Below are positions 1-7,589 of a stretch of 64,000 nucleotides of DNA, piece after piece (positions within the stretch are counted from its first letter, which is position 1; the number at the start of each line of letters is the position of its first letter). The notes beneath the pieces were generated by a model. The model searched no databases, was not told where the DNA came from, and saw nothing but the letters and a program-made list of their open reading frames with translations. This DNA comes from Deltaproteobacteria bacterium (GTDB taxonomy: Bacteria > Desulfobacterota > Desulfobacteria > Desulfobacterales > G020354645): contig CP070652.1 of NCBI GenBank assembly GCA_020354645.1, forward strand, positions 2,389,811-2,453,810, in the 5' to 3' direction. Position numbers and translations under genes: made by a program.

Positions 1-1013
1 TCCTCTTGACGGCCACCGTGTTTGCCACGGCCACCGGCATTATCGGCGCCTCGGTGACGGTCATCGGGCTTTTGGCCGCTCCGGCCATGATGAAAAGCCG
101 CTACAATACGGCGCTCTCGGCCGGCGTGATTACCGCCGGTGGATGTCTGGGGATTCTGATTCCGCCCAGCGTCATGTTGGTTGTCCTCGGGCCGGTACTG
201 GGGGTTTCGGTGGTTCAACTGTTCATGGCGGCCATTGTTCCGGGTCTCGTCCTCTCGAGTCTTTTCATCGGCTATACCCTGCTCAGATGTTACATCAACC
301 CCAAGCTGGGTCCGCGTCTGCCTGAGGACCAGCGGCCGACGTCATATGGTCAGATCCTGAAAGAATTTTTCTCGGGCATCGTTCCGCTGGGGGCCATTAT
401 CTTCGCTTCCCTGGGAAGCATCATCGCAGGTCTGGCAACACCCACCGAAGGTGCTGCCATGGCGGCTACCGGGGCGGTAATTCTGACCGCATGTTACGGT
501 CGTTTGAACTTGACGAATCTGAAAGGCGCAGGCCTCAAGACCCTCCAGACCTCCAGTATGATCCTGTTTCTAGCGGTGGCCTCCAACATCTATGGATCGG
601 TATTTGCCCGGTTAGGGACAGCCACCCTGATCACCGACACCATGCTTGCGCTTCAGGTCTCACCAGTGGTCAGGCTGGTGATTTTGATGGCGGTGATCTT
701 CATTCTGGGCTGGCCACTGTAATGGCCAGCGATCATTCTGATTTTCGTTCCCATATTTTACCCCGTGGTCCAGAAACTGGGATTCAATCTGGTGTGGTTT
801 GCCACCCTAGTGGCGGTGAATTTGCAAACGGCCTTTCTCTCCCCGCCGGTGGCCATGGCCGCATACTATCTCAAAGGGGTCGCTCCCGAGTGGGATCTGA
901 CCCAGATCTATCGGGGAATGATGGAGTTTATGATCCTCCAATGTATCGGCCTCGCACTTCTGCTCTACTTTCCCCAGCTTGCCCTCTGGTTGCCGAGTTT
1001 ACTTTTTAAATAG
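1..1013 (+). pseudogene. TRAP transporter large permease (DctM family), 3' part, interrupted by an in-frame stop
   Basis: The gene enters from the left edge; its reading frame is already open at base 3. The product is a very hydrophobic multi-helix protein with glycine- and proline-rich loops (for example GGCLGILIPPS and TPTEGAA), typical of the large membrane subunit of TRAP transporters that import C4-dicarboxylates and other organic acids using a periplasmic binding protein. A TAA codon at 720-722 stops translation, yet the same frame continues without gap to a natural stop at 1011-1013, encoding WPAIILIFVPIFYP and the last helices. In the family a D or E normally sits at this position, so a single G-to-T change in GAA would explain the stop. 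Either a recent nonsense mutation or a sequencing error. The family call is firm; the loss of function is inferred. Confidence 0.85.
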
Positions 1014-1194
1014 CCTTCGGGCCTCATTTTATGTGCCCATAAAACTATAGGAGTTGAATCCCTGTTACGGTTTGCACCCGTAAGATCAAGAGGGGGCGGA
1101 AACTGAATCGCGGAGCCCTGCTGGTGGTGCTGGTGGGATGCAACTGTGAAATCTTGTTAGATTTCCATTACCGAATCATAGTATCATCTAATAT

Positions 1195-1248
1195 TGACCG
1201 GTCTGATTCCCTGCAAGCCCCGCTGTTTAAGGCGGGTTCAGGGGAAGC
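1195..1248. repeat. REP-like GC hairpin (member of the CCGGTC/GGGAAGC repeat family)
   Basis: On the minus strand this reads as a GC-rich hairpin (CCCGCC...AGCGGGG) followed by GCTTGCAGGGAA and ACCGGTC. The same order occurs at about 28.52 kb and 31.05 kb (GCGGGGCTTGC, GGGAAGC or GGAAGC, then ACCGGTC or ACCGATC). It lies in the 267-bp gap between the broken permease and the next gene. The rest of that gap shows no open frame or RNA that I recognise. Confidence 0.55.
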
Positions 1249-1280
1249 TAGCTGATTAAGAATCAGAAGCCTTCAAGAGC

Positions 1281-2087
1281 ATGGCCAAGCCAGTAAAAAA
1301 GCGAAAAAATCGCCAAGATAGTGCCTCCGGGATGAAAAAGCCTGTGCAAGATCCGGCCCATTTTGCGATGGAGAAAGCCTTCACGGTTTCCCGCAAGATC
1401 AAAAAGATTCTTAAACAGGCCCGGTCCGCAGAGGATCTGGCTGCCGGAATGCTGGAGATTCTTTCCTTAGCGGACAAGGCTTGTGAGGTCATTATCGATG
1501 ACTTTCCGCCACCGCACCCCATTGCCTGCAAGAAAGGGTGTGGATACTGCTGCCGGGTCAAAGTGGAAGCAACGATACCCGAAATACTGCACTTAGCGGA
1601 ATATATGAAGAAAACCCTGACCCCGCCGGCACTGGCTGTTGTGCGGGGACGAATCTCCAGCGTCAGTCTTAAAACATCAGCTAGAGAAGAAAATTACTGG
1701 GTTGAGCAGGGGATTATATGTCCCTTTTTAGTGGACGACAGCTGTCTGATCCATCCGGTCCGGCCATTTGCCTGCCGCTGTATCAATTCCATGGACATAG
1801 TTGGCTGCCGGAAGTTTTTTGAAACAAAAGATCCGGAGACTAAGATTCTTCAATATTCATATCAGAAGCAAGTATATACAGCCTGTGAAATGGGACTTCA
1901 ACTGGGAGTCGCCCAGGCGGGGCTGGAGGCGAGCTGGGTGGAACTGACCAGAGCTCTCCTCATCGCCCTGGATCTTAGAAAAGGGACCAAGGACTGGTTG
2001 GCCGGGAAAGTTCTATTCGCTTCAGCCTACGTGAAAGATCCGCTGCCGTGGTACATGGAAAAAGCGGGCCATCAATCTCACATTTGA
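1281..2087 (+). CDS. YkgJ-type cysteine-cluster protein
   Basis: Soluble protein of 268 residues. The centre and second half hold two cysteine groups: CKKGCGYCCR near residue 80, and CPFL..DSCLIHPVRPFACRC near residues 155-175. This is the arrangement of the YkgJ/CxxCxxCC family (UPF0153-like), thought to bind a zinc or iron-sulfur centre; no reaction is established for the family. The lysine-rich N-terminus (first 25 residues) has no signal peptide or membrane segment. The ribosome-binding site before ATG 1281 is weak. It stands alone between a broken transporter gene and a PilZ gene. The family call is confident, the function unknown. Confidence 0.8.
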   Translation: MAKPVKKRKNRQDSASGMKKPVQDPAHFAMEKAFTVSRKIKKILKQARSAEDLAAGMLEILSLADKACEVIIDDFPPPHPIACKKGCGYCCRVKVEATIPEILHLAEYMKKTLTPPALAVVRGRISSVSLKTSAREENYWVEQGIICPFLVDDSCLIHPVRPFACRCINSMDIVGCRKFFETKDPETKILQYSYQKQVYTACEMGLQLGVAQAGLEASWVELTRALLIALDLRKGTKDWLAGKVLFASAYVKDPLPWYMEKAGHQSHI

Positions 2088-2181
2088 CTCCCATCCGAAG
2101 CAGAACTTATTTGGCAAAATACTTATTGTACAATGAACCGGAATTATTCATAGAGTAAAGGGTTTTGAAAGGAGGGTTCCT

Positions 2182-2475
2182 ATGAATATTTCTGACAAGC
2201 AAGTTACATATAAAGAAAAAAGAAAAGACGTCCGGCACAGCTGCTCCAAAGTTGCCGAAATTTTTGTACAGGATCGGAAATATTTGGGTTGTATAAAAAA
2301 TGAAAGCAAAAGCGGCGTTTTTATCGAAACCACAGGGCGGTTTTCAGTCGGCCAAGATGTTTCGGTGTCATTTCAATCCCCAACCGGGCAAGAGCTTAAG
2401 AAGACCGCTACAATTGTCAAGGTCAATCCCGAGGGTATCGGCATAAAATATAACTGGCCGGGTTACAATCGATAA
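2182..2475 (+). CDS. PilZ domain protein (c-di-GMP binding)
   Basis: A 97-residue protein that is essentially one PilZ domain. It has the two c-di-GMP contact motifs of the family: an arginine pair in RKDVR near residue 15 and NESKSG (the D/NxSxxG motif) near residue 38, followed by the expected beta-strand pattern up to GIGIKYNW. Stand-alone PilZ proteins act as receptors that pass the c-di-GMP signal to motility, secretion or exopolysaccharide machinery; the partner cannot be seen here. The start is well supported by AAAGGAGG 7 bases upstream of ATG 2182. A second PilZ protein lies at 34648-35004. Confidence 0.87.
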   Translation: MNISDKQVTYKEKRKDVRHSCSKVAEIFVQDRKYLGCIKNESKSGVFIETTGRFSVGQDVSVSFQSPTGQELKKTATIVKVNPEGIGIKYNWPGYNR

Positions 2476-2746
2476 ACCAAGATTCTCTCCGGTTTCAGAG
2501 GCAATCATAGCCGGGCCAGCTTCAAATCCGCTTGCCGCCGTTGAGCCAAATTGCCTTCCAATATCTCATCTGCCAGCTTGCTGCCGAAGTCTGCCCAGTA
2601 TTTCCTGCCGGTATTGAATAGAAGCAGCAAAAATGATAGAATTAGCTTCAAGCAGGACAAGCATGCCTTTGTCGCTGGTATTCAATTTGTTCGTAAATAA
2701 TCTATTTTCAGATTGTTGCTGAAGAAGAAAATCAGGGTAAAATAAA
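2476..2746. other. Spacer with a possible gene relic on the minus strand
   Basis: On the minus strand, roughly 2506-2690, a frame of about 58 codons is open without a proper start. Its end (RKYWADFGSKLADEILEG, then a Q/R-rich tail ending LARL) looks like the C-terminus of a real protein rather than random translation. I could not assign a family. It may be the remains of a gene whose front part was lost. Nothing else is visible in the spacer. Confidence 0.25.
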
Positions 2747-3640
2747 TTGGAAAGAATATTTATTTATTTCCCAATAATTTTAGTACTGGTCATATTTATA
2801 GTATTAATGTCGGTTTTACAGTTCTACCGAAAAGTAAATCGATTTAAAAAACGCCGCTCACCCTTTACCCACAGTATTTTACGCAGTCCCGGGGAATCAC
2901 TTATAAAAAAATTAGACACGATTAATGTTGAAATCAATGCGTACATTTTTTCCCTGGTAATTATACCCGTTCTTATGTATTCCATTCCTTTTTCTATTTC
3001 TTATTATAAAGGTAAAAATCTTAGCGTTATTGAAGTCTATGCATCCGCAATTGCGGGGCTGGTCTTTATTACCTATTTACTATTCAGAATCGCAAAATTA
3101 CTCAATGAGCGTAAAGTCACCCGGCTCGGCTATGAAGGCGAGGTGGCGGTCGGTCAAGAGCTTAATCAGCTCATGCTGAAAGGCTATCATGTTTATCATG
3201 ACTTTCCGACAGATAATTTAAATATTGACCACATCATTGTCAGTCAATCAGGTGTTTTTGCCATCGAGACAAAGGCCCACTCAAAACCGACTGCCCGCAG
3301 TTTTGTTGAAAATGCCACCGTCTCATATAATGGCAGAATACTGCTATTTCCCCAAGGTCCAGACCTGCAGACGATCGAGCAGGCCAAGCGCCAGGCTTCC
3401 TGGCTTACAAACTGGTTATATCGAACTGTCGGTGAGCAAGTGATTGTTCGGCCGGTGGTCGCTTTACCCGGATGGTATGTGAAGCGGACATCTCCAGACG
3501 GCATTCCCGTGGTCAATCCAAAACAATTTGCTTCTTTGTTTAAACATATTTCTCCAAGGTTTCTGTCAGCAGAAATGATAACTCGCATCACCCAGCAGCT
3601 CGAACAAAAATGTCTTGATACAGAGCCATACCCCGTTTAA
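2747..3640 (+). CDS. Membrane protein with NERD (nuclease-related) domain
   Basis: Protein of 297 residues with an N-terminal membrane helix (about 5-25), two more hydrophobic segments (about 65-85 and 95-112), and a cytoplasmic NERD domain from about residue 124. The domain contains GYEGEVAVGQEL, the central D of NIDHIIV, and the GVFAIETK motif, which match the E...D...ExK core of restriction-endonuclease-like folds. NERD proteins are suspected DNA-processing or signalling nucleases, but few have been tested. The start is TTG at 2747 with a modest AGGG upstream, chosen because it precedes the first membrane helix. It overlaps slightly with the open frame that runs into the next gene. No defence-system partner (helicase, kinase, methylase) is nearby. 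Confidence 0.78.
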   Translation: MERIFIYFPIILVLVIFIVLMSVLQFYRKVNRFKKRRSPFTHSILRSPGESLIKKLDTINVEINAYIFSLVIIPVLMYSIPFSISYYKGKNLSVIEVYASAIAGLVFITYLLFRIAKLLNERKVTRLGYEGEVAVGQELNQLMLKGYHVYHDFPTDNLNIDHIIVSQSGVFAIETKAHSKPTARSFVENATVSYNGRILLFPQGPDLQTIEQAKRQASWLTNWLYRTVGEQVIVRPVVALPGWYVKRTSPDGIPVVNPKQFASLFKHISPRFLSAEMITRITQQLEQKCLDTEPYPV

Positions 3641-3689
3641 GCGAAACAAAGCGGTTACCTTTAGTGCTCAGAGCGAAAGGACTAAGTCC

Positions 3690-4382
3690 ATGATGAAATC
3701 CCGGAACAATTGGATGACGTCACGGCCGAAGGGCTGTTTAATAAGACATCGTGAGGGTTTTGCCAGCGGTTGCCTGATTGCCATAGTCGTTGTGGTTGTG
3801 ATTCTCGTTGGTGCAGGAATTTATGTTGCAACGAACTTTAAAGATTGGGCGGCTGAAGGAGTTGCGGTTGCTATGGCGCTGGTAATTGATGAATCCGCTT
3901 TACCCGAACAAGAAAAATCGGAGATTATTACTATTTTGGGGCGGTTAAAGGAAGACTTCAAAATGGACGCGATCACTTTAGAAGAGCTGGGATTAATTCT
4001 CCAGGCAATGGAGAACTGCCCGGCTCTAGCAATCGGGATGATGACCCAGTTCGAGGCCAGCTACGTTGAACCATCCGGCCTAAATGATGGGGAAAAGATT
4101 GAAGCAGCTCTGATCCTTAATCGTTTCGCCCAGGGTCTGGCAGGCGGATTAATAAGCTGGGAAGATACGGGTGCAGTTATTGAAGGGATCATGACCTTAA
4201 ATGATGAAGGCAATCAAACGATCAAGGAACCCAACGAGGTAACGGATGATGAGGTCCGCCAGGTGCTCGCTGCTGCCGAACAGACCGCCGATGATGCCGG
4301 AATCCCGGAAGAAAAAATCGATATCGACATATCAGACGAATTTCAGAAAACGATTGAGGAAGCGTTGGGACGTTCTCTCTGA
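3690..4382 (+). CDS. Single-span membrane protein of unknown function
   Basis: About 230 residues. A basic N-terminus is followed by one strong hydrophobic helix (CLIAIVVVVVILVGAGIYV, residues about 28-46) and then an acidic helical domain (EQEKSEIITILGRL, DDEVRQVLAAAEQTADDAG) that should lie outside the cytoplasm. ATG 3690 is chosen because GAAAGGA sits about 10 bases upstream; an earlier in-frame start would add 25 residues of poor character. It begins 50 bases after the NERD gene and is probably co-transcribed with it, since the terminator at about 4.53 kb follows. I do not recognise the family. Confidence 0.72.
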   Translation: MMKSRNNWMTSRPKGCLIRHREGFASGCLIAIVVVVVILVGAGIYVATNFKDWAAEGVAVAMALVIDESALPEQEKSEIITILGRLKEDFKMDAITLEELGLILQAMENCPALAIGMMTQFEASYVEPSGLNDGEKIEAALILNRFAQGLAGGLISWEDTGAVIEGIMTLNDEGNQTIKEPNEVTDDEVRQVLAAAEQTADDAGIPEEKIDIDISDEFQKTIEEALGRSL

Positions 4383-4525
4383 GAGTGATCTGATTAACAA
4401 GCACGCAAGGCGTAATTAATCTGAATATCAAAAGGGTTGACTAAAAATTTGATACTGTGATAAGCGGAAAAAGGCAAAATTCAATGTGCTCACCCCAACA
4501 GTGAGGTCGCCATGAAATCTACATG

Positions 4526-4566
4526 AAAACCCCGCTTCTCAAAAAAAGAGGTGGGGTTTTGTCTTT
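4526..4566 (+). terminator. Rho-independent terminator
   Basis: AAAACCCC and GGGGTTTT form the base of a stem around an A-rich loop, and a T run (GTCTTTTT) follows. It lies about 145 bases after the 3690-4382 gene and probably ends the NERD/membrane-protein transcript. Confidence 0.7.
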
Positions 4567-4663
4567 TTAGAAAAAAATTTTGGGCCATAGGTTTGGTTGC
4601 AGCGAGACTGATTTAAGGGTTCGCCGGGGGAGTATGAATCCAACCATAATGAGGAGGTGAAAC

Positions 4664-4840
4664 ATGTCTTATATCATGAAAGGTCTGGTCATTTTGTCAG
4701 CGGTGTCCTTTGTTTTGGCTGTCATCGGCTCCTTAACAACTTTTCAATTTATTAACGTTCCACCCGAAGGTTATTCAAGAGCCTGCAGCAATCTGGCACT
4801 GATTGCCATTGCGATGGCAGTGGGTCTCAAAAAAGATTAG
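4664..4840 (+). CDS. Small two-helix membrane protein
   Basis: A 58-residue open frame with an excellent ribosome-binding site (GAGGAGGTG, 5 bases before ATG 4664). It has two hydrophobic stretches: VILSAVSFVLAVIGSLTTF (about residues 9-27) and LALIAIAMAVGL (about 43-54), with a charged KKD end. The family is unknown to me, but the strong start signal and clean hydrophobic pattern argue for a real gene. It is alone between a terminator and a convergent gene. Confidence 0.62.
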   Translation: MSYIMKGLVILSAVSFVLAVIGSLTTFQFINVPPEGYSRACSNLALIAIAMAVGLKKD

Positions 4841-5001
4841 GCCCGTTATAGATTCGCAGGGACAGTTTCTGAATAAACATTCCCAGTGAAATACCAGGCT
4901 GACGTCACCGGCAGATGCGGTGAGTCAGAGAAAAATTGTATCCGATTGTTCCGATGTAATTCCTGCAAAAGGGGGACCGGGTGAATGCCCTCTTTTTATT
5001 T

Positions 5002-5334
5002 TTAGCTCGGTTTGTCAACACCTTTGATATCGTCCAACAGGTCAGTATCTGACTCATTTACCTGATCAGTTTCGGCTGGAATAGGGCCGCAATTTTTTTC
5101 AACATTTTTGATAAACTGATCAAAGTCCTCTAAGGCCGATTTCATTGCGTCATTTGGCGTCAACATTTTTAATTCGGCCACCTTGATGATCGCTGACAAA
5201 AACCAGGAAACTCTCTCAGATCCGTATTTTTTAATCACCTGTCTCTGAAACTCCATCAATACTTCGAACTCAACGTCGGCCAGTTGAATTTCTTTGTCCT
5301 TTTTCACCTCATCGCCAGATGATTTTTCGGGCAT
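5002..5334 (-). CDS. Small acidic soluble protein, unknown
   Basis: A 110-residue, predicted helical protein with no signal peptide or membrane segment. Charged ends (EKSSGDEVKKDKE at the front, DQVNESDTDLLDD near the back) flank a helical core (VLMEFQRQVIKKYG, WFLSAIIKVAELKML). AGGGAG lies about 9 bases upstream of the ATG at 5334, supporting this start. It points toward the small membrane protein gene. No family recognised. Confidence 0.6.
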   Translation of the reverse strand: MPEKSSGDEVKKDKEIQLADVEFEVLMEFQRQVIKKYGSERVSWFLSAIIKVAELKMLTPNDAMKSALEDFDQFIKNVEKNCGPIPAETDQVNESDTDLLDDIKGVDKPS

Positions 5335-5604
5335 TACGATTTTCTCCCTAATTTAAGTCTTCAGTAATATTATCAATTAAGTTTAAGGTATGTAAAGTGT
5401 TAAAGTGGGCGTTTCCTTAAATATTTAAAATTGTTTTTGTTAGCAAACCCAGTAACACGGTTGCCCGTGTTGACCGAAACAATGACCGTGTGATACTGGA
5501 AACATAGTCTTTAGAGTGATTCTCAAAAATATGTTCCGATTACTATCAATGAATCGGGGTTTCCAGGTTTTTTATGACCCCCATTTATGGGAGGAGATAT
5601 CTAA

Positions 5605-6027
5605 ATGCTTTCGAGAGATGACATTAAAAATGCCCTGACAAGTTGGAATCTGGCCTGGGACAATCATAACCTGGACGGTGTCATGGAACTTTTTCACGAT
5701 GACGTACTGTTTGAAAACTGGACCGGCGGCCGGGCGAGGGGAAAAGAAAATCTTCGGAAAGCCTGGGAGAACTGGTTTCAGAATCATGGTGGTTTTCGAT
5801 TCATCGAGGAAGAAACCTTTATCGATGTAGAAGAACAAAAAGCCCTTTACCGTTGGCAACTCGATTGGCCGTCATTTGAAGAGGGATTCGAGGGAAAGGC
5901 GGAAAAAAGGCGCGGGGTGGACGTGCTTCATTTCCGGGACGGGAAAATCATAAAAAAACTGACGTATTCCAAGACGACCATCGAAATCGACGGCGAGAGG
6001 GTGCAACTTTCTGCGTCTTCAACATAA
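5605..6027 (+). CDS. SnoaL-like / NTF2-fold protein
   Basis: A 140-residue protein with the pattern of the NTF2/SnoaL fold: an N-terminal helix pair (SWNLAWDNHNLDGVMELFHDDVLFENW), then RARGKENLRKAWENWF, then strands ending GVDVLHFRDGKIIKKLTY. Members include polyketide cyclases, ketosteroid isomerase-like enzymes and many small-ligand proteins, so the substrate cannot be deduced. GGAGGAG lies about 10 bases upstream of ATG 5605. The gene stands alone and is followed directly by a long palindromic element. Confidence 0.78.
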   Translation: MLSRDDIKNALTSWNLAWDNHNLDGVMELFHDDVLFENWTGGRARGKENLRKAWENWFQNHGGFRFIEEETFIDVEEQKALYRWQLDWPSFEEGFEGKAEKRRGVDVLHFRDGKIIKKLTYSKTTIEIDGERVQLSASST

Positions 6028-6046
6028 CTTGACAAGGGGTCAAGCT

Positions 6047-6250
6047 TTAACGGGTTGTTACCCAAATCCCTTTTGGCTTTGTCTAAAACTTTTTGGTTAA
6101 TCTAAAGCTCGTTTCAGGCGCTTTGAAAACTGGTCCCGCTTGAGAGCGGGACTCAAACAGGTTCAAAGCGCTGATCTTCCGCTTCGCTAAAATTGATGGA
6201 CAAAAACGTTTTAATGACCGCTCAAAATGATTTGGGCAACAGCCCGTTAA
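6047..6250. repeat. 204-bp imperfect palindrome with 22-bp terminal inverted repeats
   Basis: The ends 6047-6068 and 6229-6250 are inverted copies matching at 20 of 22 positions (TTAACGGG(T/C)TGTT(A/G)CCCAAATC). Similarity continues inward, through TAAAAC-TTTTTG and TAAAGC/TTTTAGC stretches, to a perfect 10-bp stem (GCGCTTTGAA at 6118-6127 with TTCAAAGCGC at 6162-6171). A perfect 8-bp hairpin sits at the centre (GTCCCGCT, loop TGAG, AGCGGGAC; 6133-6152). The element has no coding capacity and can fold end to end. Part of one arm recurs near 40.97 kb, so it is a family rather than a unique structure. A MITE-like or REP-like nature is inferred. Confidence 0.75.
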
Positions 6251-6299
6251 GAATTAAATTAACAATTATAACATATAGCCCCGGAGAAGGAGTTCTTGC

Positions 6300-7541
6300 A
6301 TGTCCAAAGATTTGATTACTGTATATGGTGCCCATTGGTGCCCGGATTGCAGGCGGAGTAAGCAATTTTTGGGGGAACATCAGATTCCCTATAGCTGGGT
6401 AGATATCGATGAAGATGAAGCAGCTGCCCAGTTTGTCATTGAGAAGAACAACGGCAAGCGCATTATTCCCACCATCGTTTTTAACGACGGCTCATTTCTG
6501 GCAGAGCCAACCAACGCCGAGCTGGCAGCCAAGCTTGGACTGAAAACCAAAGCCAGCCGCAGCCACTATGATTTGATCGTGCTCGGGGGCGGTCCGGCGG
6601 GTTTGACTGCGGCATTGTATACCGCCCGGGAAGCCATTGATACACTGGTCATCGAACGTGCCGCATTCGGAGGCCAGGCGGCCGGCACGGAAAAACTAGA
6701 CAACATGCCCGGATTTCCGGCGGGCGTAGCCGGCATCGAGTTTTCCCAGCGATTGCGTCAGCAGACCGAGCGTTTCGGTGTAGAGCTATTGCAGGCCCAG
6801 GAAGTTACGGAGGTTCATCAGTATAAAAATTATCATGGCGTCAGAACAAATGATGGAAGTCATTACAGTGCCTGTGCATTGTTGATTGCAACCGGGAGCC
6901 GTTACAAGCGCCTGAATGTTTCCGGTGAAACAGAATATTTAGGCGCCGGCGTCCATTTCTGTGCAACCTGCGATGGGCCTTTTTACAAGGGCAAGCAGGT
7001 GGCAGTAGTTGGCGGAGGCAACAGTGCCGCGGAAGAAAGCCTGCTGTTGACCAAGTTTGCCGACCATGTGACGATATTGGTTCGCGGTAACCAGTTTAAG
7101 GCAACTCAGATCATTCAGGAAAAAGTTCTGAGCCATTCCAAAATCGACGTTCGCTGGCAGACGGAAGTCAAAGAATTTATTGGTGAAAAATCCAAACTGA
7201 CCAGACTCCTCATTCAAAACAATCAATCCGGTATCCAGGAGGAACTGCCGATTGACGGGGCCTTCATCTTCATCGGCCTCGTTCCCAACACCGGTTTTTT
7301 AGCAAACAGTGGCATTTTGCTGGACCGCTGGGGATTTATCGTAACCGGCCATGCACTGCTGCATCAAGATCACCGGCCAACAGGCTTTGAAGAACGTGAT
7401 CCCTATTTGCTTGAAACCAGCCTGCCGGGTGTTTTCGCGGCCGGTGATGTCCGCGATACCAGCACCAAACAGGTGGTGAGTGCAGCAGGGGAGGGCAGTA
7501 CCGCCGCGCTGTTGATTCGCGAATATCTGAAACGCGTTTAA
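6300..7541 (+). CDS. Glutaredoxin-thioredoxin reductase fusion
   Basis: A flavoprotein of 413 residues made of two joined parts. Residues 1-80 are a glutaredoxin/mycoredoxin-like thioredoxin fold with active site CPDC (residues 14-17) and a cis-proline segment (RIIPTIVFNDG). Residues 90-413 are a thioredoxin reductase: FAD site GGGPAG (96-101), redox pair CATCDG (C221, C224), NADPH site GGGNSAAEE (238-246) and the C-terminal AAGDVRD. The reductase can thus pass electrons from NADPH through FAD to its own attached CPDC domain, which would act as the disulfide carrier. AAGGAG lies 9 bases before ATG 6300. An ATP-grasp gene follows after 48 bases, possibly co-transcribed. The assignment is strong; the final thiol target is unknown. 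Confidence 0.92.
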   Translation: MSKDLITVYGAHWCPDCRRSKQFLGEHQIPYSWVDIDEDEAAAQFVIEKNNGKRIIPTIVFNDGSFLAEPTNAELAAKLGLKTKASRSHYDLIVLGGGPAGLTAALYTAREAIDTLVIERAAFGGQAAGTEKLDNMPGFPAGVAGIEFSQRLRQQTERFGVELLQAQEVTEVHQYKNYHGVRTNDGSHYSACALLIATGSRYKRLNVSGETEYLGAGVHFCATCDGPFYKGKQVAVVGGGNSAAEESLLLTKFADHVTILVRGNQFKATQIIQEKVLSHSKIDVRWQTEVKEFIGEKSKLTRLLIQNNQSGIQEELPIDGAFIFIGLVPNTGFLANSGILLDRWGFIVTGHALLHQDHRPTGFEERDPYLLETSLPGVFAAGDVRDTSTKQVVSAAGEGSTAALLIREYLKRV

Positions 7542-7589
7542 ATTTTTAACCTTGCCTGGAGGCCATATTTTCCGAAAGGGGAACAGCCG

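Noticed and set aside
720-722. Recoding of the TAA stop (selenocysteine or pyrrolysine)
   Set aside because: Those use TGA and TAG; TAA is not known to be recoded in this manner, and no stem-loop with the required features is apparent.
2747-3640. Defence island around the NERD gene
   Set aside because: No helicase, methylase, toxin or other defence gene lies next to it.
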